Below are positions 16,764-25,771 of a stretch of DNA of 64,000 bases, in pieces. This stretch comes from an uncultured Clostridia bacterium (lineage in GTDB: Bacteria > Bacillota > Clostridia > Oscillospirales > Ruminococcaceae). Below the pieces are notes generated by a model. That model searched no databases. It was not told the DNA's origin and saw only the letters and a list, made by a program, of their open reading frames with translations. The stretch spans positions 1 through 64,000 of the forward strand of contig CALWZA010000001.1 of assembly GCA_944385905.1 (NCBI GenBank), read 5' to 3'. Made by a program: the position numbers and the translations under genes. How positions within the stretch are numbered: the stretch's first letter is position 1; the number at the start of each line of letters is the position of its first letter.

Positions 16764-17981
16764 ATGACATTGTTTGAGGAACTGAAGCGCCGTGGGCTTC
16801 TGGCACAGCTCACAAACGAGGAAGAAATCAAGAAAATGGTTGACGCAGGCAAGGCAACGTTTTATATAGGCTTTGACCCGACAGCCGACAGCCTTCATGT
16901 AGGACATTTTATGGCGCTGTGCCTGATGAAGAGACTGCAAATGGGCGGAAATAAGCCGATTGCGCTGCTCGGAGGCGGAACCGGAATGATAGGCGACCCT
17001 TCGGGAAAAACCGACATGAGAAAAATGCTTACACCTGAGACAATTCAGCACAACGTAGACTGCTTTAAAAAGCAGATGAGCAGGTTTATTGACTTTTCGG
17101 AAGGCAAGGCTCTGATTGTAAATAACGCGGATTGGCTTTTGGGACTGAACTATGTTGAAATGCTCCGTGATGTAGGACCGTATTTCAGCGTAAACAGAAT
17201 GCTTGCGGCGGAATGCTATAAGCAGAGAATGGAGAGAGGTTTAACTTTCCTTGAGTTTAACTATATGATAATGCAGAGCTATGACTTCTATATGCTATAT
17301 CAGAAGTACGGATGCAATATGCAGTTCGGCGGCGACGACCAGTGGAGCAATATGCTCGGCGGAACAGAACTTATAAGAAGAAAGCTCGGCAAGGACGCTC
17401 ACGCTATGACAATTACTCTCCTGCTTAACTCCGAGGGCAAGAAGATGGGCAAAACCGAAAAGGGCGCGGTCTGGCTCGATCCGGAAAAGACATCGCCTTA
17501 TGAGTTTTATCAGTATTGGCGCAACGTCGGCGACGGAGACGTAATCAAGTGTCTGAAGCTTCTGACTTTTGTTCCTATCGAGGAAATTGAGGAAATGGAA
17601 AGAACGCTGACTGGTTCAGAGCTTAACAAGGCAAAAGAGCTTCTCGCATTTGAGCTTACAAAGCTTGTTCACGGCGACGAGGAAGCGCAAAAAGCTCAGG
17701 CTGCCGCAAAGGCGGTGTTCGGCGGAACAGGCGACAGCGAAAATATGCCGACAACCGAAATCACAGCAGAAAATCTTTCAGACGGCGAAATAGGTATACT
17801 TGACCTTCTTGTTCTTTCGGGACTCGCGCCGTCAAAAGGCGAGGGAAGACGTCTTGTCCAGCAGGGCGGAATATCGGTAAATGATGAAAAAATCACCGAC
17901 CCGAATCTTAAAATCGCAATCTCAGATTCAGTAATAATCAAAAAAGGCAAAAAGGTGTTCCATAAGGTTGTTTTAAAGTAA
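16764..17981 (+). CDS. tyrS: Tyrosyl-tRNA synthetase
   Basis: 405 residues. It is a class I synthetase with the HIGH-type motif HVGHFMAL, the Tyr-binding GGDDQWSNM and the KMSKS-type motif [10 protein letters not shown]-terminal S4 RNA-binding domain (about 340-405) recognises tRNA-Tyr. Length is normal. Expression is set by the T-box leader. Confidence 0.98.
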   Translation: MTLFEELKRRGLLAQLTNEEEIKKMVDAGKATFYIGFDPTADSLHVGHFMALCLMKRLQMGGNKPIALLGGGTGMIGDPSGKTDMRKMLTPETIQHNVDCFKKQMSRFIDFSEGKALIVNNADWLLGLNYVEMLRDVGPYFSVNRMLAAECYKQRMERGLTFLEFNYMIMQSYDFYMLYQKYGCNMQFGGDDQWSNMLGGTELIRRKLGKDAHAMTITLLLNSEGKKMGKTEKGAVWLDPEKTSPYEFYQYWRNVGDGDVIKCLKLLTFVPIEEIEEMERTLTGSELNKAKELLAFELTKLVHGDEEAQKAQAAAKAVFGGTGDSENMPTTEITAENLSDGEIGILDLLVLSGLAPSKGEGRRLVQQGGISVNDEKITDPNLKIAISDSVIIKKGKKVFHKVVLK

Positions 17982-17991
17982 ATACGTATAC

Positions 17992-18037
17992 AAAAACGGT
18001 CTGTACTTCTTTTAGATGAGGTACAGACCGCTTTTTT
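17992..18037. terminator. Bidirectional terminator
   Basis: A perfect 10-bp stem (17997-18006 with 18021-18030), CTTTTTT on the right and an A-rich left flank. It lies between convergent tyrS and the phosphatase gene. Confidence 0.9.
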
Positions 18038-18743
18038 ATTTATATGTTTTTTGAAAGTATCCCGATTCCGACATCGGCTCGCTGCCTTTGTAAAGGTGAG
18101 AGATATCGCCGAGGTTTTGACATCTGAAATAAACTCTGCCTTTTTCACGTTCCTCAGTGCAAACGGTAGTCACCGAAGACGGGGCAACGAAAAATCCGTG
18201 CCATAAAAGTACAGGGGATATGTTCAGCAAATGCGAAAGCATAGCGAACTGAACGCCGAGATGACAAAAAATCACAATTGTAGCGTCGCTTGAGCTTTCG
18301 GTAACGTACATATTTCCGCGGCGTGTGTAACCGTAATCTTTAAGAATCCCGTCAATCCCGTCGCAAACAGCCTTGTAAGTTTCAGGAGCGTCGCTGTTTG
18401 CGTAAACAGGGTCGCTAAGCCATTTGTCCTTGTCAAAAAAATCATCCCGTACAGTCCAGTATTCGGGCATAAAATCCCAGCAAAGCCTCGTGCCTCCGTT
18501 TATTTCGTCAACGCACTGAGCGGGAAATTCCCTGAGCCAGTCATAAACAATTGCCTCACGGTTTAAACGTCTGAGAGTGGCTTCAGCGGTTTTTTTAGCT
18601 CTGCCGAGAGGTGAGCAGTAAAATTGGGTTATGTCAAGCTTCTCAAGTCTGTCGGCAAGAAGCTCGATTTCTCTAGCGCCCTTTTCTGTGACCGAATCAT
18701 GTTCATAATCAGGGTCTCCGTGTCTGATAAAAAGTATTTTCAT
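18036..18743 (-). CDS. Histidine phosphatase family protein
   Basis: 235 residues. The N-terminal RHG motif is FIRHGDP (R7, H8 nucleophile) with CSPLGRAKKTAE carrying the second phosphate-binding Arg, and a later IVIFCHLG that holds the second His. It is probably a small-molecule phosphatase; the substrate is unknown. The inserted Trp/Phe-rich segment (about 75-115) is characteristic of a Clostridia subgroup. It ends a three-gene minus-strand cluster after a GH5 glycanase and a deacetylase. Confidence 0.82.
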   Translation of the reverse strand: MKILFIRHGDPDYEHDSVTEKGAREIELLADRLEKLDITQFYCSPLGRAKKTAEATLRRLNREAIVYDWLREFPAQCVDEINGGTRLCWDFMPEYWTVRDDFFDKDKWLSDPVYANSDAPETYKAVCDGIDGILKDYGYTRRGNMYVTESSSDATIVIFCHLGVQFAMLSHLLNISPVLLWHGFFVAPSSVTTVCTEEREKGRVYFRCQNLGDISHLYKGSEPMSESGYFQKTYK

Positions 18744-18756
18744 TAAGTATACCTCT

Positions 18757-19440
18757 TTATAGTCCTAAAAGAACCTCAGAGTTGGTTCCGAAGAAAATGT
18801 CATCTCTTCCCGAGAGATATTTGCAAAGGTCCTCAATTACATTCCAGTTATTATTAACGTCAAACTCGTAGCTGTGGCCCCAGACATAGAAAATCTGAGG
18901 CTTGTCGGGGTCTGACTCGACGAATTTTTTCGCAAGAGCCATAAGCTCCGGGTCGGCGTGGTGACAGGTAGACTGAAATCTCAAAAGGTCCTGCTGAACG
19001 TCAAAGCTGTGATTTGTCATCGTTGTTCTTGCGTATTTCATTCCTACGTTTTTAAGAGCCTCTACAGTCTTGTCGTCAAATGTGCCGTAAGGGTAAGCCA
19101 TGCCCATAATTTTGCATCCGAAAAGGCTTTCAAGGCCGGCAATATCCTTTTTCATATCTTCTTCTATCTCTTCGGCGGTCAACTCAACAAGATTTTTGTG
19201 CTCATATGAGTGTGAAGCTGTTTCATGACCCTTGTAAAGCTCTTTAAGACCTTCTTTAGGCATTCGTGAAATTGTAACTCCGTTATTGACCCAACTGCTC
19301 TGAGGATTTTGAATACCGTAGTTTAAATTAAAAGTACATTTCATGCCGTAGCGGTTAAAAATCTCAACCAATTTTCTGTCGGCTTCAACGCCGTCGTCAT
19401 AACTGAATGTAACCGCTTTTTTGTATTTATCTGTCCACAT
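18757..19440 (-). CDS. Polysaccharide deacetylase (NodB/CE4)
   Basis: 227 residues. The NodB motifs are TFSYDDG (catalytic Asp and metal Asp) and the metal-binding SHSYEH (H-x3-H). AYPYGTFDDKT and WGHSYEF fit motifs 3-5. No signal peptide is visible, so the enzyme seems cytoplasmic, unlike most cell-wall deacetylases. The start lies 3 bp after the GH5 stop, so the two are cotranslated. It may remove acetyl groups from imported, partly digested polysaccharide. Confidence 0.85.
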   Translation of the reverse strand: MWTDKYKKAVTFSYDDGVEADRKLVEIFNRYGMKCTFNLNYGIQNPQSSWVNNGVTISRMPKEGLKELYKGHETASHSYEHKNLVELTAEEIEEDMKKDIAGLESLFGCKIMGMAYPYGTFDDKTVEALKNVGMKYARTTMTNHSFDVQQDLLRFQSTCHHADPELMALAKKFVESDPDKPQIFYVWGHSYEFDVNNNWNVIEDLCKYLSGRDDIFFGTNSEVLLGL

Positions 19441-19443
19441 AAA

Positions 19444-20469
19444 TCATTTCTCCTTATATACTTCGTCCATCATTGCGTCAACAATTTCGGGAAACGCCCA
19501 TTCGCATTTGTTGCGGTCATATAATCCGAAACCATCGCCGATGTCAATAAAATAGTTGTTGTCCCACCAAATACAAACCATCCCGTGCGCCTTGGCAGTT
19601 TTAACAACATATCTCGCCCATTCTGCGCGCTCCGGTGTGTTGTTTCTGTGAGAAGCGCCGAACTCACCCATAACAACCGGTACTCCTAAGCTGGTCCATT
19701 TTTCGGTCGGCTTAATAATATGAGCGTCTATCTCCCTTGTATCGTCGGGATTGGAAGCGTCCCATTTGTCGGTTACCCGCTGGGGAATTTTATTGAGAGC
19801 GAACGGGTTCGGGTTGTAGCAGTGAATGGAAAGAATGATTTTCCCGTCGTTTGCGGGAAGCCTAAAGTCTTTCAGTAGACCTCCCAGAGCCGCCGCGTGG
19901 CTTGGAATATATAAAATTCTGTCCTTGTTATTTCCGCCCGTAGCCCTGACAGTATCGTAAAAGACCTTGTTAATCCTGTTAATAACTTCTCTTCCCTCAT
20001 CGCTTCCGCCTGTCCATTCAAACGTAGTGCCTGACATTCTCGGCTCGTTGAGAGACTCAAAAATCAAGTGCTCGTCATAATTCTTAAAATGCTCGGCGAT
20101 TTGTCTCCAAATGCACTCAATAAAGTGTTTTGACTGCTTCTCATGCTCAAAGCTCGGGTAGTACATGTGGTTGTCGTGGTGAGAGTTGATTATTACGTAC
20201 ATTCCGTTGTCAAGAGCGTAATTAGCTACCTCTTCAACACGGTTGATGTAATCGCTGTCAATTTCAAAATTTTCTCCTTTCGCGAAAACATGCCATGATA
20301 CAGGCAAACGCATCGTTTTAAATCCTGCAGCGGCAATATCGTCAATCATTTTCTTTGTTGTCTTTGGATTATTCCAGGTTGTTTCGCCTCTCGGAGCGTC
20401 AAACGAGTTTCCGAGATTCCATCCGATTTTCATTTCGCTTACCGCTTCCATTGCTGTTAGGTTTCTCAT
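19444..20469 (-). CDS. GH5 endoglucanase-type glycosidase
   Basis: 341 residues from the ATG at 20469, which has GGAAGG upstream; an earlier in-frame codon lies inside the promoter. GH5 signatures: GWNLGNSFD, the acid/base E142 in ESLNEPR, and the nucleophile E269 in VVMGEFGAS. WWDNN near the C-terminus lines the cleft. It lacks a signal peptide, dockerin or carbohydrate-binding module, so an intracellular role on beta-glucan or mannan oligosaccharides is likely. It leads an operon with the CE4 deacetylase and a phosphatase. Confidence 0.9.
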   Translation of the reverse strand: MRNLTAMEAVSEMKIGWNLGNSFDAPRGETTWNNPKTTKKMIDDIAAAGFKTMRLPVSWHVFAKGENFEIDSDYINRVEEVANYALDNGMYVIINSHHDNHMYYPSFEHEKQSKHFIECIWRQIAEHFKNYDEHLIFESLNEPRMSGTTFEWTGGSDEGREVINRINKVFYDTVRATGGNNKDRILYIPSHAAALGGLLKDFRLPANDGKIILSIHCYNPNPFALNKIPQRVTDKWDASNPDDTREIDAHIIKPTEKWTSLGVPVVMGEFGASHRNNTPERAEWARYVVKTAKAHGMVCIWWDNNYFIDIGDGFGLYDRNKCEWAFPEIVDAMMDEVYKEK

Positions 20470-20531
20470 ATAATAACCCTTCCTTTCACACATAAGCCGG
20501 ATTTGGAAAAGCAGTTTTCCGCTTTTATTAA

Positions 20532-20559
20532 AGGATACACTTAAATAAAAAAATGTCAA
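20532..20559 (-). promoter_or_regulatory. Promoter of GH5 operon
   Basis: Minus strand TTGACA (20554-20559), 16 bp, TATCCT (20532-20537). Confidence 0.6.
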
Positions 20560-20613
20560 GGTGTTTTATTAAAAAAATAAAAAAATATTAACCAATTAGT
20601 CGGATGCTGTTCA

Positions 20614-20642
20614 TTGACAACTAACATATAGTATGCTATGTT
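20614..20642 (+). promoter_or_regulatory. Promoter of uxaC
   Basis: TTGACA (20614-20619), 17 bp, TATGTT (20637-20642). The spacer holds the small palindrome CATA-TAG-TATG, a possible operator. Confidence 0.7.
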
Positions 20643-20685
20643 TAACCAAGACATTTTAATTAAAGTGATAAGGAGAGCGTCAAAA

Positions 20686-22077
20686 ATGAAAACTTTTATG
20701 GATAATGATTTTATGCTGAAAAACGAAGCAGGAAAAAGACTTTATTCGGCGGTAAAAGACCTCCCGATAATTGATTATCACTGCCATATCAGTCCTGTCG
20801 AAATTGCCGAAAACAAGGTTTTTGACAACGTTTTTCAGGTTTTCCTCGGAGGAGACCACTATAAGTGGAGACAAATGCGTTCAAACGGTATTGAGGAGAA
20901 ATACATAACCGGAGACGCGCCTGATTTTGAAAAATTCAAAGCCTTTGCAAAGACAATGCCTAAGCTTATCGGAAACCCGATTTATCACTGGACGCATATG
21001 GAGCTGAGAAAGTATTTCGGAGTTACCGAAACGCTTTGTGGGGAAACATGCGGGGAAATTTGGAATAAGTGCAATGAAAAGCTAAAGGAGCTGCCGGTAA
21101 GAAAGATAATCGAGATGTCAAATGTCGAGGTAATATGCACAACCGACGACCCGTGCGACGACCTGAAATATCATGAACAATTAGCGGCTGATAAGTCGTT
21201 TAAAACGAAGGTCTATCCGGCATTCAGACCAGATATGGCAATAAATATCGATAAGGACGGATGGGCTGACTATATAGCAAAGCTTTCAGCCGCCGCTGAA
21301 ATTGAAATAACCGATATTGCGTCTCTTAAGCAGGCTTTAAGCAAGAGAGTCAGCTATTTTGCCGAACACGGATGTTTTGCGGCAGACCATGGGCTTGACT
21401 ATATGCCATATGAGACAATGAGCGAAAGAGATATTGACGAGACCTTCAAAGCGGCTCTCTGCTCAAAACCGATTTCACAGGCTGAGGCTGATGCGTTTAA
21501 ACTGAGCGTCCTTAAGCATCTTGCCGCTGAGTATACAAAGCTCGGCTGGACAATGGAGCTTCATTATTCCTGTATCAGAAACAACAACAAAAAAATGTTC
21601 AGACTTCTCGGAGCTGATACGGGCTTTGACGCGATAAGCTCGTACTCGTCAAACAATAACCTCGCGATGTTTTTAAATGAGCTTGAGGAAAACAATTCGC
21701 TTCCGAAAACGATTATCTTTTCGCTTAATCCAATTGACAACGCCGCTATCGGCTCAATTATCGGATGCTTTCAGGGAACCGAAGCCGCGAACAAAATTCA
21801 GCAGGGACCCGCTTGGTGGTTTAACGACGCTAAAAAGGGAATTGAGGATCAGCTTGTTTCATACGCGTCCCTCTCAACTCTCGGAAACTTTGTAGGAATG
21901 CTGACAGACTCGCGCAGTTTTCTTTCATATACCCGTCATGATTATTTCAGACGTATTCTATGCAATATGATAGGCACATGGGTTGAGGACGGAGAACTGC
22001 CGGCTGATTTCGCAATGCTTGAAAAAACAGCGGCTGATATATCATATTTTAACGCAAAGAGATATTTCGGGCTTTAA
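20686..22077 (+). CDS. uxaC: Uronate (glucuronate) isomerase
   Basis: 463 residues from the ATG at 20686, after AAGGAG. An earlier ATG at 20638 falls in the -10 hexamer. It is an amidohydrolase-type TIM barrel with DYHCHISP near the N-terminus, TTDDPCDD, ELHYSCIRNNN and the Ser/Arg-rich LTDSRSFLSYTRHDYFRRIL. It isomerises glucuronate to fructuronate and galacturonate to tagaturonate. It is the only uronate gene in view. It is divergent from the GH5/CE4 operon, which hints at xylan, glucuronoxylan or pectin breakdown. Confidence 0.95.
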   Translation: MKTFMDNDFMLKNEAGKRLYSAVKDLPIIDYHCHISPVEIAENKVFDNVFQVFLGGDHYKWRQMRSNGIEEKYITGDAPDFEKFKAFAKTMPKLIGNPIYHWTHMELRKYFGVTETLCGETCGEIWNKCNEKLKELPVRKIIEMSNVEVICTTDDPCDDLKYHEQLAADKSFKTKVYPAFRPDMAINIDKDGWADYIAKLSAAAEIEITDIASLKQALSKRVSYFAEHGCFAADHGLDYMPYETMSERDIDETFKAALCSKPISQAEADAFKLSVLKHLAAEYTKLGWTMELHYSCIRNNNKKMFRLLGADTGFDAISSYSSNNNLAMFLNELEENNSLPKTIIFSLNPIDNAAIGSIIGCFQGTEAANKIQQGPAWWFNDAKKGIEDQLVSYASLSTLGNFVGMLTDSRSFLSYTRHDYFRRILCNMIGTWVEDGELPADFAMLEKTAADISYFNAKRYFGL

Positions 22078-22093
22078 TTTTAATAATCATATA

Positions 22094-22124
22094 AAAAAGC
22101 GAGCCGTTTTCTGCGGCTCGTTTT
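22094..22124 (+). terminator. Terminator of uxaC
   Basis: CGAGCCG pairs with CGGCTCG (7-nt loop) followed by TTTT. Confidence 0.8.
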
Positions 22125-22154
22125 GATATATCATCAAACCGCGGGCAAATACGC

Positions 22155-22183
22155 TTGAATTATGATTTGATGTGTGTTAAAAT
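22155..22183 (+). promoter_or_regulatory. Promoter of dnaD-like operon
   Basis: TTGAAT (22155-22160), 17 bp ending GTGTGT, TAAAAT (22178-22183). Confidence 0.65.
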
Positions 22184-22219
22184 AGATTTGAGATTTTTCA
22201 ATAAGCAAAGGAAAGCAAT

Positions 22220-23218
22220 ATGATTTTTAACATTAAGCCGCGCCAATTTTATAATTACATAATGCTTCCGTCCGAAACAGCGGGGGAATTCCTGCGCTTA
22301 AGCGACGAAAAGCAGCTTAAAGTCTTAATTTATTTGTATTCGTCAAACTTTAAATCATTTTCGGACACTGAAGCCGCAAAAGCTCTTGGGCTTTCTGAAA
22401 ATGATATACGTGAGGCAGTTAGTGTTTTAAACTCGAAAGGACTGATTGATTGTTCTGATGAGACTTTAAGCACACTTAGCAAGGTTTTATTGAGTCAGAG
22501 TCGGGTCGTCGAGCAGAAAGTACACGCCGAAAATCCATCTGCACGTATGCTCTCGTCAAAAACCGTAGTCAAACTTTCGCCCAAGGATATCGCTTCGCTT
22601 GCAGAAACCGACGCCGAACTTAATCATCTTTTTGATGAGGCTCAGATTATTTTAAAGCGTCCGATAAACTATACAGAACAGGGGTCTCTGATAAATCTTT
22701 ATCAATATTACCGCTTTCCGGTAAATTCAATCGAACTGATACTCTCATACTGCGAGGAGATGGGAAAAACAAGCTTTGGCTATATCGAAGCTGTCGCAAC
22801 AGGGCTCCACAGATCCGGAATTGTTTCGTTTCATGATGTGGATGTTGAAATAGAAAGGCTCAGAAAGAACAAAACAAGAGAGAATCAAGTGGCAAGAGCA
22901 TTGGGGCTTACGGCAAAGGTAACTCCTAAGCAGAGCGAGTATATTGAAAAGTGGGCAGGCCTCGGCTTTTCAAACGATATGATAACCCTTGCTTCGGAAA
23001 AGTGCATAGACTCGACAAATAAGCTTTCATTTCAGTATATGGATAAAATATTGGTTTCATGGGCGGAAAACGGCATATACACACCTGAAGCGGCTGAAAA
23101 CGCTCCGAAGCCCGAAAAGAAAAAAGGCTCGAAAAACAAATCATCTGATAAGGAGCGTTCATACGACCTTAACGATTTTGACGACTTTATTCTTCACAGC
23201 AAGCCTACAATTGACTGA
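22220..23218 (+). CDS. DnaD/DnaB-domain replication protein
   Basis: 332 residues. An N-terminal winged-helix-like region (20-95) is followed by two DnaB_2/DnaD C-terminal-type modules (about 130-200 and 210-270). The second ends with the YxxxI-type sequence SFQYMDKILVSWAENG typical of the family. A Lys-rich linker and acidic tail follow. These proteins help load the replicative helicase during primosome assembly. The helicase loader DnaI is 14 bp downstream, which supports this. Confidence 0.85.
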   Translation: MIFNIKPRQFYNYIMLPSETAGEFLRLSDEKQLKVLIYLYSSNFKSFSDTEAAKALGLSENDIREAVSVLNSKGLIDCSDETLSTLSKVLLSQSRVVEQKVHAENPSARMLSSKTVVKLSPKDIASLAETDAELNHLFDEAQIILKRPINYTEQGSLINLYQYYRFPVNSIELILSYCEEMGKTSFGYIEAVATGLHRSGIVSFHDVDVEIERLRKNKTRENQVARALGLTAKVTPKQSEYIEKWAGLGFSNDMITLASEKCIDSTNKLSFQYMDKILVSWAENGIYTPEAAENAPKPEKKKGSKNKSSDKERSYDLNDFDDFILHSKPTID

Positions 23219-23232
23219 AAGGACTGAGCGCA

Positions 23233-24222
23233 GTGAAATATACAAACGAGGCTTTTACACGTGCGAAAGCCGAGCTTGACCGCAGGCGTGAGATATCTGA
23301 AGCCGAGTTTCATTCGCACGAGACAAATATTCAGGCAAACTATCCTGAGATAAACAGAGTTTATCGTGAAATAAAATCGCTCAGCAGAGAGCTTTCGGGG
23401 ATTCTGCTTTCCAAAAGGTCTGATGCAAGACAGGAAATCGAAAAGCTGAGGCAGGTTAATATATCAAGCCAGAGGTACTTGAAAGAGCTGCTTGTAAGCT
23501 TCGGGCTTCCTGAAGATTATCTTATTCGAAAACACGTTTGTGAAAAATGCTCCGATTACGGTTTTTCGGAGGGTAAGCGCTGCGAGTGCTTTGACGAGCT
23601 TTTAATCAAGTACACTGTTGAAGAGCTTAACCGAGAGTGCCTTATCAAGCCGAGAGACTTTTCAGAGCTTTCGCTGGATTACTATCCCGATGCAGTGAAC
23701 GAAAAGGGAATAAATCCACGTCAGAAAATGAGCGAAAATATAAACTTTTGCAAAGCATATGTCAAAACATTTTCGCTTGAGTCAAAAAGCGTTTTCATGG
23801 TAGGACCGACAGGACTCGGAAAAACCATGCTCTCGTCCTGTATCGCAAACGGCCTTATCAAAAACGGGTTTCGGGTAGCTTTCGATTCAATACAAAACTA
23901 TCTAAGAGCTATTGAAAACGAGCATTTCGGAAGGGCTTTAGGCAAAGATACCCTTGATGTTCTGCTGAGCGCCGACCTTGTGATTTTGGATGACCTAGGC
24001 TCTGAGTTTCAGTCCGCCTTTAACAGCTCTGTGATTTATAATATTATAAACAGCCGCTGTAATAAAGGCGTGCCGACAATAATATCCACCAATTTGACGT
24101 TTGACGAGCTTCAGGACAGATATGACGACCGTATTATTTCAAGACTGACAGGTATGTTTACTTGTCTGCGGTTTATAGGAAACGATATAAGAATGATAAA
24201 AAGGCGAAATGGAGAGTTTTAA
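23233..24222 (+). CDS. dnaI: Helicase loader DnaI/DnaC-like AAA+ ATPase
   Basis: 329 residues from a GTG start after AAAGGACTG. The N-terminal half has a coiled-coil region and a zinc-finger-like cluster HVCEKCSDYG...CEC (about 97-120). The AAA+ core has Walker A GPTGLGKTM (around residue 191) and Walker B LVILDDLG, with sensor-1 ISTN. It loads the DnaB/DnaC-type replicative helicase at the origin or restart forks. The dUTPase start follows 41 bp after its stop. Confidence 0.93.
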   Translation: MKYTNEAFTRAKAELDRRREISEAEFHSHETNIQANYPEINRVYREIKSLSRELSGILLSKRSDARQEIEKLRQVNISSQRYLKELLVSFGLPEDYLIRKHVCEKCSDYGFSEGKRCECFDELLIKYTVEELNRECLIKPRDFSELSLDYYPDAVNEKGINPRQKMSENINFCKAYVKTFSLESKSVFMVGPTGLGKTMLSSCIANGLIKNGFRVAFDSIQNYLRAIENEHFGRALGKDTLDVLLSADLVILDDLGSEFQSAFNSSVIYNIINSRCNKGVPTIISTNLTFDELQDRYDDRIISRLTGMFTCLRFIGNDIRMIKRRNGEF

Positions 24223-24263
24223 ATTTTTCCGACGCGACAAGGCAGAGAAAGGCAGGACTTTTT

Positions 24264-24707
24264 ATGCAGGTAAAGATAAAAATGCTCAGAGAGGGAGCGA
24301 AAATTCCCGTAAGAGGTTCTGAATACGCGGCTGGATACGATTTGTTTGCCTGTATAGATGAGCCTTCGGGTGAAATTACAATAGCTCCGCACCAAACAGT
24401 AAAAATCGGAACAGGAGTCGCGATGGCTATACCAAACGGATGGTTCGGAGCGGTTTTCGCGAGAAGCGGTCTTGCGTCAAAGCAGGGATTAAGACCAGCA
24501 AACTGCGTCGGTGTTGCGGATTCAGACTATAGGGGCGAGTATTTTATAGCTTTGCATAATGACGGCGAAACCGCTCAAACGGTTCGAAACGGCGACAGAA
24601 TCGCCCAGCTTGTGGTCATGCCTTTTGCGCCGGTTGAGTTTGAGCAGACTGAAGAACTTGACGAGACCGAAAGAGGCGCAGGCGGTTTCGGAAGTACCGG
24701 AAAATAG
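24264..24707 (+). CDS. dut: dUTPase
   Basis: 147 residues from the ATG at 24264 (GCAGGA upstream). It is a trimeric dUTPase with motif 1 AAGYDLFA, motif 2 ARSGLA, motif 3 GVADSDYRGE (catalytic Asp), motif 4 NGDRIAQLV and the C-terminal lid motif RGAGGFGSTG. It hydrolyses dUTP to dUMP. It ends a transcript with DNA-replication genes. Confidence 0.96.
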   Translation: MQVKIKMLREGAKIPVRGSEYAAGYDLFACIDEPSGEITIAPHQTVKIGTGVAMAIPNGWFGAVFARSGLASKQGLRPANCVGVADSDYRGEYFIALHNDGETAQTVRNGDRIAQLVVMPFAPVEFEQTEELDETERGAGGFGSTGK

Positions 24708-24728
24708 AATTAAGAATTAAATAATCAT

Positions 24729-24773
24729 AAAAGACCCGCGGATTTGATTTTGTTTCTGCGGGTCTTGTTTTTT
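24729..24773 (+). terminator. Terminator of dut operon
   Basis: AAGACCCGC pairs with GCGGGTCTT, followed by G and a T-rich tract. Confidence 0.85.
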
Positions 24774-24867
24774 GTTCAATTTATAGATTAATAGTACGTC
24801 ATGAAAAAAGCCTGTCCTCAGGGCTTCCGGATTGTACAACATGACAAATATTTTTTACGCTCACGGA

Positions 24868-24906
24868 ATCGACAACTTTGTCGCCAAAGACAATCTATTG
24901 TATATA
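24868..24906 (+). promoter_or_regulatory. Candidate spoIIG promoter with 0A-like boxes
   Basis: The sequence ATCGACAA (24868-24875) is a near match to a reversed Spo0A box, and TTGTCGCC (24878-24885) a weaker one. TTGTCG (24878-24883) - 17 bp - TATATA (24901-24906) is one promoter reading. TCGACA (24869-24874) - 21 bp - TATTGT (24896-24901) is another and resembles the long-spacer spoIIG promoter. Confidence 0.45.
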
Positions 24907-24922
24907 TAGCGGAGGTGGGCAG

Positions 24923-25756
24923 ATGGAAATATATTTGGATACTCTGATTATAACAAATCTCTATATAAACATATTTACGCTTAAAGCGACGTCTGCCGTA
25001 ACTCACACAAGATTAAAGCCTGTGCGATTGATTATTTCCGCACTCATCGGCTCATTGTCGTCACTTCTTATTATCGTTAGACCTCTCGGAATTTTTGCCG
25101 TAACCGGAGTATTCCTATTAAAAACCGCCTTTTTAATCCTAATGATTGCCGCCGCGTTTTGTAAAACAGAGTTTAAAAGATTTTTAAAACTGACCGCGGT
25201 TTTTTTAGCGGTCAATCTTTTTTTCGGCGGAGCCATATATTTTGCTGGCAGAGTCCTTGGGCTGAGGATGGTTTATGTCCAAAATTTCACCGTCTATCTT
25301 GATTTTTCTCTCCTGACGCTTATGCTTGCGACAATAGCGGCGTATATTGCGGTGTGTATAATCAACCGTGTTTTTTATCAGAGCTTAAATAAGCAAAAAA
25401 GCTATCGAGTTGTACTTGAAACAGGGGACAAATCATATGAGCTACCGGCAACGGCTGATACGGGGAATTTTCTTTCCGACAGTTTTTCAGGAAAACCGGT
25501 TATTGTCTGCAAAAGCAAAAAAATGCTGAGAGATATTAATATAAATGATTTAGAAAAGCTTTCAAAACTGAAAGGATTTCGATACGCCTCGGTTTCAACA
25601 GTTTCCGGAAACGGAGTCATACCGATTTTCCTGCCCGACAAGCTTTTTATAAAAGATGAAAAAGGGGCTGTAAAAAGCGTCGATGCGTTTATCGGCGTTT
25701 CAAAAGATGATAAAGGTGAATCATGCGCTGTGTTTAATCCGAAGATACTTGTCTGA
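24923..25756 (+). CDS. spoIIGA: Sigma-E factor processing peptidase SpoIIGA
   Basis: 277 residues from the ATG at 24923 behind GGAGGTGGGC. Five membrane helices fill residues 8-150; the cytoplasmic C-terminal half is an aspartic-protease-like domain with the catalytic D179-T-G in ADTGNFLSD. It dimerises in the mother-cell side of the septum and cleaves the prosequence of pro-sigma-E when signalled by SpoIIR. sigE follows 15 bp downstream, the classical order. Confidence 0.95.
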   Translation: MEIYLDTLIITNLYINIFTLKATSAVTHTRLKPVRLIISALIGSLSSLLIIVRPLGIFAVTGVFLLKTAFLILMIAAAFCKTEFKRFLKLTAVFLAVNLFFGGAIYFAGRVLGLRMVYVQNFTVYLDFSLLTLMLATIAAYIAVCIINRVFYQSLNKQKSYRVVLETGDKSYELPATADTGNFLSDSFSGKPVIVCKSKKMLRDININDLEKLSKLKGFRYASVSTVSGNGVIPIFLPDKLFIKDEKGAVKSVDAFIGVSKDDKGESCAVFNPKILV

Positions 25757-25771
25757 TAAAGGAGCAAATCT

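Noticed and set aside
24780-24870. Independent gene between dut and spoIIGA
   Set aside because: Frames are short, and the stretch contains only a small GCCTG/CAGGC inverted repeat.
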